A stretch of DNA of 50,384 nt from Acinetobacter pecorum (GCF_014837015.1 NZ_JACSPT010000021.1:1-50384), one strand, 5' to 3'; shown: positions 7,389 through 15,549, counted from the stretch's first letter. Made by a program: numbers and translations. The notes: generated by a model from the sequence alone, not told the origin.

Positions 7389-7838
7389 TTAATCCTGACG
7401 GATCCAAGTTTGTGTACGCCCGATAGCAGATATCCCAATATATCCACGTAAGGTCAGTCGTTTCCCATTGGCGGAAATCCGCCCCTTTAAATCATAAATT
7501 TTGCCGGTGAGTGGATCGAGTACCTGGCCATGTGCAAAGTTATTTTTGGTGGTGGGCTTCAATCCTTTAATGACATCTAAACCCAAAATCGGTTTATCTG
7601 TATAAGGTGCCGGACATTTGATGCATTTTTCCCGTGGTGTATAACCCTGGCGGGGTGTGACTTTAGTAATCGTTCCTGTATAGGAACCATCTGCTTCAGT
7701 TTTCATTTCAATCAATGCTTTAGGTGAGCCAGTTTTATCATCAATCTGTTGCCATAGGCCAGACAGTTCCTGAGCAAATGCCATAGAGCCAGTAAATAAA
7801 GAAGCTGAAATAATAGTTAAAGCTGCAATTTTATGCAT
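7389..7838 (-). CDS. DUF2147 periplasmic protein, paralog C
   Basis: 149 residues with a signal peptide (MHKIAALTIISASLFTGSMAFA, then QELSG). The domain carries WQQIDDKTGSPKALIEM, TPRQGYTP, CIKCPAPYT and RGYIGISAIGRTQTWIRQD. An AAGGAT ribosome binding site precedes the ATG. Upstream, on the minus strand, lies a perfect 10-bp inverted repeat (7862-7892), and further up a TTGCAT/TATGAA promoter-like pair with 17-base spacing. It is probably the first gene of a two-gene C-B transcript. As for the other copies, no reaction or ligand can be named from sequence. Confidence 0.88.
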   Translation of the reverse strand: MHKIAALTIISASLFTGSMAFAQELSGLWQQIDDKTGSPKALIEMKTEADGSYTGTITKVTPRQGYTPREKCIKCPAPYTDKPILGLDVIKGLKPTTKNNFAHGQVLDPLTGKIYDLKGRISANGKRLTLRGYIGISAIGRTQTWIRQD

Positions 7839-7861
7839 GTTATATCCTTATTTTTTTAATT

Positions 7862-7892
7862 AACGTTCACCCAATTCCATGTGGTGAACGTT
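7862..7892. repeat. Inverted repeat upstream of DUF2147 paralog C
   Basis: AACGTTCACC at 7862-7871 and its exact complement GGTGAACGTT at 7883-7892, separated by 11 bases. No T run follows on either strand, so it is more likely an operator or an mRNA 5' hairpin than a terminator. It lies 24 bases before the ATG of paralog C. Confidence 0.75.
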
Positions 7893-8006
7893 GCTGCACA
7901 TTACCCGAATACATTTTCATAATCTTTATTGCATGAAAAAGTATGTGTCTAATATTCATACAACTTAATGTATAAAAATGCAAGCTTCTATCTACTAAAG
8001 CATAAA

Positions 8007-8029
8007 TTAATCACATTTTATGTGATTAA
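8007..8029. repeat. Palindrome just after DUF2147 paralog D
   Basis: TTAATCACAT (8007-8016) and ATGTGATTAA (8020-8029) around TTT. It starts 8 bases beyond the stop of paralog D (minus strand) and is followed on that strand by TTTATG, so it could be a weak AT-rich terminator or a dyad protein-binding site. Confidence 0.6.
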
Positions 8030-8036
8030 ACCTGAC

Positions 8037-8483
8037 TTATTCATATTTGATCCAGGTCTGACTACGGCCCAGTGCTGAAACCCCTACATAGCCACGCAAT
8101 GTCAGACGTTTTCCATTGGCACTCAATTTCGCTTTGGTATTATAAATATTGCCTGATAATGGGTCGAGAAGTTTACCCTGACTGAAACTGTTATTGCCTG
8201 TGTATTTCAGGCCTGTCAGTACATCCAGTCCTAGAATTGGCTTATTGGTATATGGAGCGGGACAGGAAACACAGGTTTCTTTTGCTGTATAACCAGGGCG
8301 CGGAGTGATTTTCGTAATTTTAGCTGTATAGACGCCTTCTGATGTCTCACGAATCTCCAGGAATGCTTTAGACGAGCCGGTCTTGTCATCAATGCTTCGC
8401 CATGTCCCTGAAAGGTCAGAGGCCAAAGCCAGATGGCTGAAAGAGGCTAAAAGTAAAGTTGAAAAAAATTGAACCTTTTTCAT
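8037..8483 (-). CDS. DUF2147 periplasmic protein, paralog D
   Basis: 148 residues from ATG at 8483, supported by an AGGAA ribosome binding site and a clean signal peptide (KKVQFFSTLLLASFSHLALA, then SDLSG). The domain has WRSIDDKTGSSKAFLEI, TPRPGYTAKE, CVSCPAPYT and RGYVGVSALGRSQTWIKYE. It is the first of the four copies in transcription order. A perfect palindrome (8509-8530) lies 26 bases before its start. The gap to paralog C is about 200 bases with two more inverted repeats, so D may be transcribed alone. Function unknown. Confidence 0.88.
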   Translation of the reverse strand: MKKVQFFSTLLLASFSHLALASDLSGTWRSIDDKTGSSKAFLEIRETSEGVYTAKITKITPRPGYTAKETCVSCPAPYTNKPILGLDVLTGLKYTGNNSFSQGKLLDPLSGNIYNTKAKLSANGKRLTLRGYVGVSALGRSQTWIKYE

Positions 8484-8508
8484 ATATCTGTTCCTAGGTA
8501 AGATTAGT

Positions 8509-8530
8509 GTTCTTACTCTATAGTAAGAAC
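8509..8530. repeat. Palindrome before DUF2147 paralog D
   Basis: GTTCTTACT (8509-8517) and AGTAAGAAC (8522-8530) with loop CTAT; nine perfect pairs. It lies between the lrgB-like stop and the paralog D start and lacks a T run on the minus strand, which argues for an operator rather than a terminator. Confidence 0.75.
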
Positions 8531-8569
8531 GATTACCACATAAAACAAACAATTAATTTGATTCACTAG

Positions 8570-9244
8570 TCACATTTTTTGCAGATACAGTATAAAAGTT
8601 GGCAACCAGATTGCAGTAAAGACTGCATTTACCGCCATACCAAAAGCAGCATAACGACCTGCAACACTGCCGCGCTGCCAGGCCTGAGCTGTGCCGATGG
8701 CATGTGCTGCCAGTCCCAAGGCGAGTCCGGATGCACGTTCATCATTAATATGTCTCAGAATAAACGGAGAAAAAGCCGCACCAATCACACCGGAGAGAAT
8801 CACAATCAGAATAACCATACTGATAGGTGCATCCAGCAGGGTGGCAATATTAATTGCAATTGGCGTAGTGACGGCACGAGTAGCAAAAGCCAAAATGTCG
8901 GCAGAAGCCATATGTAGCAGATAAGCCAGACCCATCGGTAAGGCAACCGCACTGATACTGGCAAAGACCAAAATGCCGATAATGGCTTTGAGCGGCAAAT
9001 CATCATAGCGCATGGCAGCCAGAGGAATAGCCAATGCGACTGTTACATAGCCGAGTAAATGGTTGAAAAGTGGATTTACTTCATCCATGTAATTTTCATA
9101 GGGAATTCCGAGTGCAAATAAAAGTGCCAGCACAAAAAACATGCTAAACACGATGACGGGAATTTGCGGAATGATCCGGTTACAGGGTTTGGCAATCAGA
9201 TAGGCGATGAGTGTGACCGCGAAGCCATACAAAATAGATAACAT
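8570..9244 (-). CDS. LrgB/CidB family membrane protein
   Basis: 224 residues, almost entirely hydrophobic with about six to seven membrane spans. The LrgB signature is visible at residues ~125-165 (ATRAVTTPIAINIA) and in the late AAHAIGTAQAW stretch. LrgB/CidB proteins work with LrgA/CidA holin-like partners in control of murein hydrolase activity, overflow metabolite export or programmed lysis, depending on species; the exact role here is not known. An AGGAG ribosome binding site lies six bases before the ATG. It starts 9 bases after the LrgA-like gene, forming the usual pair. Confidence 0.9.
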   Translation of the reverse strand: MLSILYGFAVTLIAYLIAKPCNRIIPQIPVIVFSMFFVLALLFALGIPYENYMDEVNPLFNHLLGYVTVALAIPLAAMRYDDLPLKAIIGILVFASISAVALPMGLAYLLHMASADILAFATRAVTTPIAINIATLLDAPISMVILIVILSGVIGAAFSPFILRHINDERASGLALGLAAHAIGTAQAWQRGSVAGRYAAFGMAVNAVFTAIWLPTFILYLQKM

Positions 9245-9253
9245 GCGGAACTC

Positions 9254-9637
9254 CTATAACCAGCGCTTGGCCATTTTGGCATACACCCATAAAGGAATTA
9301 GGGTGCTAAAAAACATGATGAACAGAAAAGCCGGAATTTTCTGGCCCATATGTACCAGCATCATTAGGGCACCTGCACTGACGGGAAGGAAAGCAAAGGC
9401 ACTTTCCTTCATCAGTTTGTTATTGGTATCCACCAGGCGAGCGGGGAGTTTGCCGAAATAGCGCCAAGTAAAAAGTGCAATTAATAGGCTTAATAACCCG
9501 ACCAGATTACCCAGTTCAGGATGATTCAGCTGGGTCATTAACCAGACCGAAGCTTCCCGAAAGATAACAATAAGTAACAGGGTGCCGATCCATGCTGGCC
9601 AGTCAATTTGTTTTATCCAGTTCATTACTCTGATCAT
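9254..9637 (-). CDS. LrgA/CidA family holin-like protein
   Basis: 127 residues with four predicted membrane spans and the family stretch NNKLMKESAFAFLPVSAGALMM at about residues 75-95. LrgA/CidA proteins are small inner-membrane proteins that resemble phage holins and act with LrgB/CidB. Two starts are possible: ATG at 9637 (MIRVMNW) and ATG at 9625 (MNWIKQ); neither has a convincing ribosome binding site. It begins 22 bases after hflX and ends 9 bases before the LrgB gene, so the three may share a transcript. Confidence 0.88.
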   Translation of the reverse strand: MIRVMNWIKQIDWPAWIGTLLLIVIFREASVWLMTQLNHPELGNLVGLLSLLIALFTWRYFGKLPARLVDTNNKLMKESAFAFLPVSAGALMMLVHMGQKIPAFLFIMFFSTLIPLWVYAKMAKRWL

Positions 9638-9659
9638 TAATAAGTTTACTTATCAAGTT

Positions 9660-11000
9660 TTACTCGATCTTTGACTGGATTTCAAACGCTTCCAGTGGAC
9701 GTTGAAACTGCTGCGCCTGTTTTCCCAAAATTTCGTCTAAAGGTAAATGCGCCTGTTTAATCAATTGTTCCAGTTTTTGTGGCGCAATTCGAATATGCAG
9801 ATGCAGTTGGCCTTCATCATCATAATGTTCAGACTGAATCACATTCAAGCTATACAGCTGGTTGCGCAGCTTGCCGTAGGCAGGTTTGAGAATTAAATCG
9901 AAGGACTGCAGTTGCCCCATCAAGGATTCATGTACCGCTTTACGCAGCAGGTCGATACCTTCGCCAGTATGTGCCGAGACATAGACCCGTTCCGGTTCAC
10001 CCGGGCGTCGATAAATAATTTTGGCTTCTTCACCGCTACAGTCAATTTTATTGTAAACCTGAAGGATGGGAACATCGGCCCCAATTTCTTTCAGCACTTT
10101 TTCAACGGCTTCAATCTGTTCCAGCATCTCTGGACTACTTGAATCAATCACATGCAGTAACAGTGTGGCTTCAACGGTTTCTTCCAGCGTTGCCTTAAAG
10201 GATTCCACCAGTGAATGGGAAAGATTACGGACAAAACCGACCGTATCGGCCAATACCAGATTGCCGATACCATCCCATTCCAGACGCCGTAAGGTAGGGT
10301 CCAAAGTGGCAAACAGCTGATCGGCTGCATAAACATCGCTATTGGCGAGTAAATTAAATAGGGTCGACTTACCGGCATTGGTATAGCCGACTAAAGATAC
10401 TGTTGGAACAGCTGCTTTTTGACGGGCAACACGGCCTTGCATCCGGGTTTGGCGGACTTTATCAATACGTGCCTTGAGTTGCCCCATACGGATACGTAGC
10501 AAGCGCCGATCTGTTTCCAGGAGGGTTTCACCCGGACCACGCAAACCGATCCCGCCTTTCTGGCTGTCGAGATTGCCACGACTACGAATCAAGCGCGAAG
10601 ATAAATGCTGTAATTGTGCCAGTTCAACTTGCAGCTTGCCTTCGTAGCTACGTGCACGCTGGGCAAAAATATCCAGAATCAGTTCGGTACGATCTACCAC
10701 GCGGCATTTGATTACCTGTTCCAGATTCCGGGCTTGAGCAGGGGTTAAGGCATGATCAAAAATGACCAGATTGGCATCTAGTTCTTTTACACGTTCGGCA
10801 ATTTCTTCTGCCTTGCCGGAGCCGATAAAAAATTTGGCATCAGGTTTAACCCGCTGAGCATGAATATGTTCCAGAATTTCGGCATCTGCAGACTGTGCCA
10901 GCAAACGAAACTCTTCAGCATCAAGGTCATCCAGCATTTGTACGCTGACACTCACCAGAATGACGCGCTCTTTCCCTCGATGTTGTTGTAAATATTCCAC
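9660..11000 (-). CDS. hflX: Ribosome-associated GTPase HflX
   Basis: 446 residues, in the family range. HflX is a translational GTPase that splits stalled ribosomes, for example after heat shock. An N-terminal HflX domain (~1-195) includes the Gly-rich GLRGPGETLLETDRR (152-166). The G domain shows G1 GYTNAGKST (205-213), G3 DTVGF (252-256) and G4 NKID (317-320). A coiled, charged C-terminal part follows. The start codon is GTG (VEYLQQHRGK), with GGAG about 10 bases upstream. Hfq is not the neighbour here, unlike in E. coli. Confidence 0.96.
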   Translation of the reverse strand: MEYLQQHRGKERVILVSVSVQMLDDLDAEEFRLLAQSADAEILEHIHAQRVKPDAKFFIGSGKAEEIAERVKELDANLVIFDHALTPAQARNLEQVIKCRVVDRTELILDIFAQRARSYEGKLQVELAQLQHLSSRLIRSRGNLDSQKGGIGLRGPGETLLETDRRLLRIRMGQLKARIDKVRQTRMQGRVARQKAAVPTVSLVGYTNAGKSTLFNLLANSDVYAADQLFATLDPTLRRLEWDGIGNLVLADTVGFVRNLSHSLVESFKATLEETVEATLLLHVIDSSSPEMLEQIEAVEKVLKEIGADVPILQVYNKIDCSGEEAKIIYRRPGEPERVYVSAHTGEGIDLLRKAVHESLMGQLQSFDLILKPAYGKLRNQLYSLNVIQSEHYDDEGQLHLHIRIAPQKLEQLIKQAHLPLDEILGKQAQQFQRPLEAFEIQSKIE

Positions 11001-11077
11001 TCAGGCCGATCTCCACTTAAAAACTTAAGTGTAGTAGAAAACGGACTATACAGATACTGAATTAGTGCGGCTTAGGT

Positions 11078-11209
11078 TTAAAGTGCGCTAATAAATAGTT
11101 GTGCAAGTGTTACCAGTACTACGGCATAGATAAGGGTACCACCCAAAATATATTTGAGCACTTGTAGAGGCTGAAGAGTTTCTTTCGCGGGCTGTATTTG
11201 ATCTGGCAT
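11078..11209 (-). CDS. 43-residue single-span membrane protein
   Basis: A short frame from ATG at 11209 reading MPDQIQPAKETLQPLQV then a hydrophobic span (LKYILGGTLIYAVVLVTLAQ) to the stop at 11078. A ribosome binding site (AAAGGAT) lies about 8 bases before the start. It lies upstream of hflX in the same direction, 77 bases away. The first 17 residues are polar and the remainder a single membrane helix, typical of small regulatory membrane proteins. Function unknown. Confidence 0.62.
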   Translation of the reverse strand: MPDQIQPAKETLQPLQVLKYILGGTLIYAVVLVTLAQLFISAL

Positions 11210-11399
11210 GGCTGCGATCCTTTTCAATCTAATATTTCGATAGTTTTATTTTGAATGATTTTTTAATCCAATTAAAATTGGAGATATAGATGTTATTGGC
11301 CGATTTTTATTATCAATGCAAGTTGCGAATGAACAGTATAGAATGAGTTTAATTCGTAGATATTCCCTGTATCTAGCTTAGGATTTTAGTGACGTTTTT

Positions 11400-12209
11400 A
11401 TGAACCCGACTGTACAAGATCAAACATCCGACATACGTGGCTTGACAAAATTCTTCCTCTACACAAGAAAAATTGGTGCCTTGCTGGCAGCCATTAGTAA
11501 CGGATTTTATCTGGTTTTTCGTCATGGCTTATATAAAAATCCGAATAATCCCTCCAATACCCGTTATGTGCAATATTTTTGCCGCCAATTGTGTCAGGTT
11601 TTTAATATTAAAGTGCAGGTGCATGGGGAGATTCCACGGGAACCCGCTTTATGGGTAAGCAATCATATCTCTTGGCTAGACATTGCAGTGCTGGGATCAG
11701 GGGCACGCGTATTTTTCCTGGCCAAGGCCGAGATTGAAAACTGGCCCGTTTTTGGAAAATTGGCCAAAGGCGGCGGCACCTTATTTATTAAACGTGGTTC
11801 TGGAGATTCTGTCAGAATTCGTGAACAAATTACTGATTTTCTCAAGCAGGATATTCCGGTGCTGTTCTTTCCTGAAGCCACGACTTCAGATGGCCGTTTT
11901 ATTAAAAAGGTTCATGGCCGGATTCTAGGGGCTGCGATTGAAGCTAATCGTCCAGTGCAAATCTGTTTGATCTGTTATGTGAATCAGCAGGGTGAACTGG
12001 ATCTGGTCGCGCCGTATGTCAATGATCTGAGTTTTGCTGCCCATGTCAAAAAAGTACTGGAAATGCCAGAAGTTACTGCACATTTAATGGCTTTGCCTGC
12101 AATTTCTTCCGAGGGGCATACGGTAGACAGTCTGACTCGTGTGGTACAGGAAAAAATGCAGGAAGGCTTACATGAGTTGCAATCCCAAGTATTAAAAAAG
12201 CCTCGGTAA
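11400..12209 (+). CDS. Lysophospholipid acyltransferase (PlsC-type)
   Basis: 269 residues. The glycerolipid acyltransferase motifs are in order: NHISWLD with His89 and Asp94 (the HX4D catalytic pair), a glycine-rich GGGTLFIKRG near 125-133 and FPEATTSDG (157-165) in place of the commoner FPEGT. An N-terminal hydrophobic region (about 24-42) would seat it on the inner membrane. It probably transfers an acyl chain to a lysophospholipid such as lysophosphatidate or an ornithine-lipid precursor; the acceptor cannot be decided. The stop codon lies inside the terminator hairpin (12194-12221). No clear ribosome binding site was seen at the ATG. Confidence 0.88.
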   Translation: MNPTVQDQTSDIRGLTKFFLYTRKIGALLAAISNGFYLVFRHGLYKNPNNPSNTRYVQYFCRQLCQVFNIKVQVHGEIPREPALWVSNHISWLDIAVLGSGARVFFLAKAEIENWPVFGKLAKGGGTLFIKRGSGDSVRIREQITDFLKQDIPVLFFPEATTSDGRFIKKVHGRILGAAIEANRPVQICLICYVNQQGELDLVAPYVNDLSFAAHVKKVLEMPEVTAHLMALPAISSEGHTVDSLTRVVQEKMQEGLHELQSQVLKKPR

Positions 12210-12221
12210 ACGGGGTTTTTT
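12194..12221. terminator. Terminator overlapping the acyltransferase stop codon
   Basis: The left arm AAAAAAGCCTCG (12194-12205) is the last coding sequence; the right arm CGGGGTTTTTT (12211-12221) follows the stop, with one bulged base. It has a T run on both strands and separates this gene from the converging phospholipase D gene. Confidence 0.75.
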
Positions 12222-12245
12222 AGAAATAAAATTTATGCGTCGGTC

Positions 12246-13880
12246 TTACATAAAGCCTTCAATTGGCAACCACGACAACAGTTTTAATCCGGTTTTCTGA
12301 TACCATTTTATTCCTGGCTCTTTGCTAAAGGTTTTTATTTCGCCATTGGCTTTCCTGATTTTCCAGTTAATGTTCTGGTTCGCATCTAAGACCAGTTTAT
12401 AGGCATATTTACTCAAATTCTGATCCATGGTTTCGTGTACGGCTTTTGCCAGAGCAGGGCTGTTTAGCAACACACCAATTTCAGTATTCAGATAAGCTGA
12501 ACGCGGATCAAAGTTAAATGAACCGATGAAAACCTGTTTTTGGTCTAGTGCCATCAGTTTGGCATGCAGACTGGAGCGACTCAGGCCTTTCAGGCTAACT
12601 TTTGCTTTTTTGGCAATCTCTTCTGTATTGACGTTTAAGTTGTGTGAATCTGGGGCAGCCAGAAATTCATATAGCTGTACATCATTTTCCAGCAGGTCCT
12701 TTCGATATTTGGCATAAAAGGCATGTACTACAGAAACGTCATTGGCTTTAAATGAGTTGGTTAATACCCGAACCTTGATATTCTCATTCACCAGTTTTTT
12801 CAGACGGTCTGCACCGGTTTTTTCCGGCACGAAATAGGCAGAGACAATGTCTACACTCTGTTCAGGCTTTTCCAGATGCTGTAATAACTGGAAATTGAGA
12901 TGTTCTTCAGTTTTGGCTTTGGCCTTGATTTTACTGGGTGGATCTTTGACGACTTCTGCTTCAACCCAGTCTAGCTGAATCTTCTGTTCTAACCATTGAT
13001 CAAAGGCCAGAGAACGATTTGCCAGATCCAGATAATTCTTTGTGGCTGGATCCTGACTATGGGCTTCAAGCTGTTGCCTCAGGCTCGGGAAACGTAACCC
13101 GTGATGGTGCGGATTGACAATTTCTTGTACCGGATAAGCATAATCATCATTCCAGTATTCATCGAAGGAATGGATGATTTCATCCGAAGCCGCACCGACC
13201 AGCATGACATCGACATCCGAGAACTGATAGTTTTCACTGACATTATAATACTGGTTGCTCATATTACGCCCACCAATCAGTGCAATCTGGTTGTCAGCAA
13301 TAAAGCTTTTATTATGCATGCGGCGATTGATTCGCTTTAAATCCAGCACCATGTCCATGGCGCGATATTTACGGAAACGATAAGGGTTGTACAGTTTCAC
13401 ATCGATATTCTGATGCTGGTTCAAGGCCAGATAAATCCCTTCCATTTTCTTGGCATTGTTATCATCCATCAACAGGCGTACTTTTACACCACGGTCCGCT
13501 GCCTGAATAATGGCATGCAGGGCGAGGGCGCCAATGCGGTCGTTATCCCAGATGTAATATTGCAGATCCAGACTGCGTTCTGCTTTATGGATCAGCTGCA
13601 TACGTGCAGCCAGTGCTTCCAATGGATCATAAAGCACGCGATAACCGGTCAGACCGATATTCTGTTCACGTAAAGGTTCAATAATTTGAGCCAGACTGGT
13701 TTGCGAGGTATCAGTTTCAAATGCCATCTGGCTTGGCTGTTCAGTTTGCTTGGGTAAGGTGCTACATGCAGGAAGTCCCAGTACTAGACTACAGCTTAGT
13801 AAAATGCCGGCTTTATAACGATGGGTGCGGATAAAACCTGAGGATTGAAGATAGATTTGATCGCTGGAAGCATTGGCCAT
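12246..13880 (-). CDS. Phospholipase D-family lipoprotein, ClsC-like
   Basis: 544 residues from ATG at 13880; an upstream TTG frame extension to 13973 is not favoured. The N-terminus carries a lipoprotein signal (KAGILLSCSLVLGLPAC, lipobox Cys39), preceded by an unusually long ~20-residue polar segment. Two HKD catalytic motifs are present: His189/Lys191/Asp196 (MHNKSFIADN, followed by GGRN) and His439/Lys441/Asp446 (LHAKLMALD, followed by GSFNFDPRS). The stretch LTNSFKANDVSVVHA closely resembles E. coli ClsC (YmdC), which makes cardiolipin from phosphatidylglycerol and phosphatidylethanolamine. A phospholipase role is the alternative. It faces the acyltransferase gene tail to tail. Confidence 0.9.
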   Translation of the reverse strand: MANASSDQIYLQSSGFIRTHRYKAGILLSCSLVLGLPACSTLPKQTEQPSQMAFETDTSQTSLAQIIEPLREQNIGLTGYRVLYDPLEALAARMQLIHKAERSLDLQYYIWDNDRIGALALHAIIQAADRGVKVRLLMDDNNAKKMEGIYLALNQHQNIDVKLYNPYRFRKYRAMDMVLDLKRINRRMHNKSFIADNQIALIGGRNMSNQYYNVSENYQFSDVDVMLVGAASDEIIHSFDEYWNDDYAYPVQEIVNPHHHGLRFPSLRQQLEAHSQDPATKNYLDLANRSLAFDQWLEQKIQLDWVEAEVVKDPPSKIKAKAKTEEHLNFQLLQHLEKPEQSVDIVSAYFVPEKTGADRLKKLVNENIKVRVLTNSFKANDVSVVHAFYAKYRKDLLENDVQLYEFLAAPDSHNLNVNTEEIAKKAKVSLKGLSRSSLHAKLMALDQKQVFIGSFNFDPRSAYLNTEIGVLLNSPALAKAVHETMDQNLSKYAYKLVLDANQNINWKIRKANGEIKTFSKEPGIKWYQKTGLKLLSWLPIEGFM

Positions 13881-13982
13881 ATAAGTCGCAGAATGAAAAA
13901 TTAGAATTGAGTATAATTGCCAGCTATGAAAAGATAAATATAAAGCCAGTGATATACTGCTTGACTGAAACAAGGCGAATAT

Positions 13983-14993
13983 ATGTGGGATTCAAATTCC
14001 GTACTTTTTTATTGTTATCTCGGCATGGCCATTCTCGCCATCTGGGCTGTGTATCAGGCTTGGTCGAGTCAAACCCGCACCGAGACCATTCACCCATTTA
14101 AAGCATTCTGTCATTTACTGGCTTTTTATCTTTCCTATTTATTAATCCCATTGGTGTTCTTCAGTATTTTTGCTGGATGGACGGGTCATTATTCGCTACA
14201 TGAAGCTGTTTTTGTATTTCTACTCAGTGCGGTTTTAAGTTATGCACGCTTTATTGAGCCGCATCTAATTCAAGTGAAAACGACACAATATCAGATCAAT
14301 GCGGATAAACGTTTACAGAAACCGGTCAAAATCGCCCTGATTGCAGACTTGCATATCGGTCTGTTTTCAGGGCATGAACGGCAGTTACGACAAATTGTAC
14401 ATAAATTAAATCATATTCAGCCTGATTTGGTGGTGGTCGCCGGCGACTGGACCTACGAACCGGAAAATAAACTGGCTCAAGAGCTGGCAGTTTTAAAAGA
14501 GATTCACGCTCCGGTCTATTCAGTCAATGGTAACCATGACGAGCAATATCCTGGCCCCCCGATTCAGGAATTGTTGCATTATGCACTGCAAGTCAATCAG
14601 GTCATGGATATTGAAGGTCAAATTGTCGAATTTGATGAGTTCCGTCTCTTGGGCGTAGGCGACCTCTGGGCTGGAAAAGCTGATATGCGCAGTTTGCCTG
14701 ATCTCCCTCAGGACAAGCCCTGGATCATTCTTTCGCATAACCCGGATACGGTCGATATGGTTCCAAAACTGCCAACGCGTCCTTTGATGCTGTCCGGGCA
14801 TACCCATGGCGGGCAGGTGGAGCTGCCTTGGCTGACCGATTATGTGATGAAAAGAGTGTCCATTTTAGGACATAAGAAAGGCATGTACCGTCATGAACAT
14901 GCAGATGTGTTCGTGACAGTTGGAACGGGGCTGGTTGGTGTACCTTTTCGCTTCCGGGTACCACCTACCATTGATATTATCGAACTGATTTAA
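13983..14993 (+). CDS. Membrane-anchored metallophosphoesterase
   Basis: 336 residues. Three hydrophobic spans occupy about residues 8-88. A calcineurin-type phosphoesterase domain follows with ADLHIG (121-126), AGDW (153-156), GNHDE (183-187), SHNPD (251-255) and GHTHGGQ (272-278), so all metal ligands are present. The order and spacing resemble YkuE/YaeI proteins, some of which hydrolyse UDP-diacylglucosamine-like or phosphodiester lipids, but the substrate is unknown. AAGG lies 6 bases before the ATG. It is divergent from the phospholipase D gene, with about 100 bases between. Confidence 0.9.
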   Translation: MWDSNSVLFYCYLGMAILAIWAVYQAWSSQTRTETIHPFKAFCHLLAFYLSYLLIPLVFFSIFAGWTGHYSLHEAVFVFLLSAVLSYARFIEPHLIQVKTTQYQINADKRLQKPVKIALIADLHIGLFSGHERQLRQIVHKLNHIQPDLVVVAGDWTYEPENKLAQELAVLKEIHAPVYSVNGNHDEQYPGPPIQELLHYALQVNQVMDIEGQIVEFDEFRLLGVGDLWAGKADMRSLPDLPQDKPWIILSHNPDTVDMVPKLPTRPLMLSGHTHGGQVELPWLTDYVMKRVSILGHKKGMYRHEHADVFVTVGTGLVGVPFRFRVPPTIDIIELI

Positions 14994-15017
14994 AGTCAGT
15001 TCGCCTTCTGTGCAGGA

Positions 15018-15419
15018 TTAACTGATCAGCCAGATCAGAATCAGCAAGATGACAGCGACTGTTGCTATTATCCAGATTTTCTTTTCGATTTTTCGGGGCG
15101 GTACATTTTCACGTAATTGTTGTGCAGTGATTTCAGCTTCTGTAGGTGCACTCAAACTAGGATGATTGGGAATTTCCAAGGGAGGCGTGACCAGGTCAAT
15201 ATCATCAGCATCATCACTAAAACGTGGGCCGGTACTTTCATGTTTCATGACGATGTCGTGTTCACGCACAATCTCTTCAATTACTTGCAGCGCCTGAACT
15301 TCATCTAAAGGGGTATTCCCGGTGATATAGCCAACAGCTTCTTTTTTCTTATCATCTTCCAGTAAAATAATGATATTGACCAGCTGTTCCTGTGATAAGG
15401 ATTCGATGAAATCTTGCAT
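15018..15419 (-). CDS. Hypothetical tail-anchored protein
   Basis: 133 residues of unknown function. The N-terminal ~55 residues are predicted helical (MQDFIESLSQEQLVNIIILLEDD... QALQVIEEIVREHD). An acidic, proline-rich linker follows (about 60-105), and then a basic PPRKIEKK ahead of a single C-terminal span (KIWIIATVAVILLILIWLIS). The arrangement is that of a C-tail-anchored inner-membrane protein with a cytoplasmic helical domain. It converges on the metallophosphoesterase gene with 24 bases between. No homology could be assigned. Confidence 0.75.
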   Translation of the reverse strand: MQDFIESLSQEQLVNIIILLEDDKKKEAVGYITGNTPLDEVQALQVIEEIVREHDIVMKHESTGPRFSDDADDIDLVTPPLEIPNHPSLSAPTEAEITAQQLRENVPPRKIEKKIWIIATVAVILLILIWLIS

Positions 15420-15504
15420 ACCCGTGCCTCATTTTTTGAATTGAGTCCATTTGATTGTTGAGCAAATTTAACGAGATAAGTAGCAGAGTTTTGTTGTGAA
15501 ATCA

Positions 15505-15534
15505 TAAAAAAGCCAGCATCGAATGCTGGCTTTT
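15505..15534 (-). terminator. Terminator after the MFS transporter
   Basis: AGCCAGCAT (15511-15519) pairs with ATGCTGGCT (15523-15531), loop CGA. Five As on the left give a U run for minus-strand transcription ending the transporter gene. Confidence 0.8.
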
Positions 15535-15549
15535 CATCCATCTAAAATC

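Noticed and set aside
8007..8029. CRP/Vfr binding site
   Set aside because: The half-sites are in the opposite order (TCACA before TGTGA) and the spacing is wrong for CRP.
13881..13973. TTG start extending the phospholipase D protein
   Set aside because: It would put a second hydrophobic stretch before the lipoprotein signal; ATG at 13880 is more plausible.
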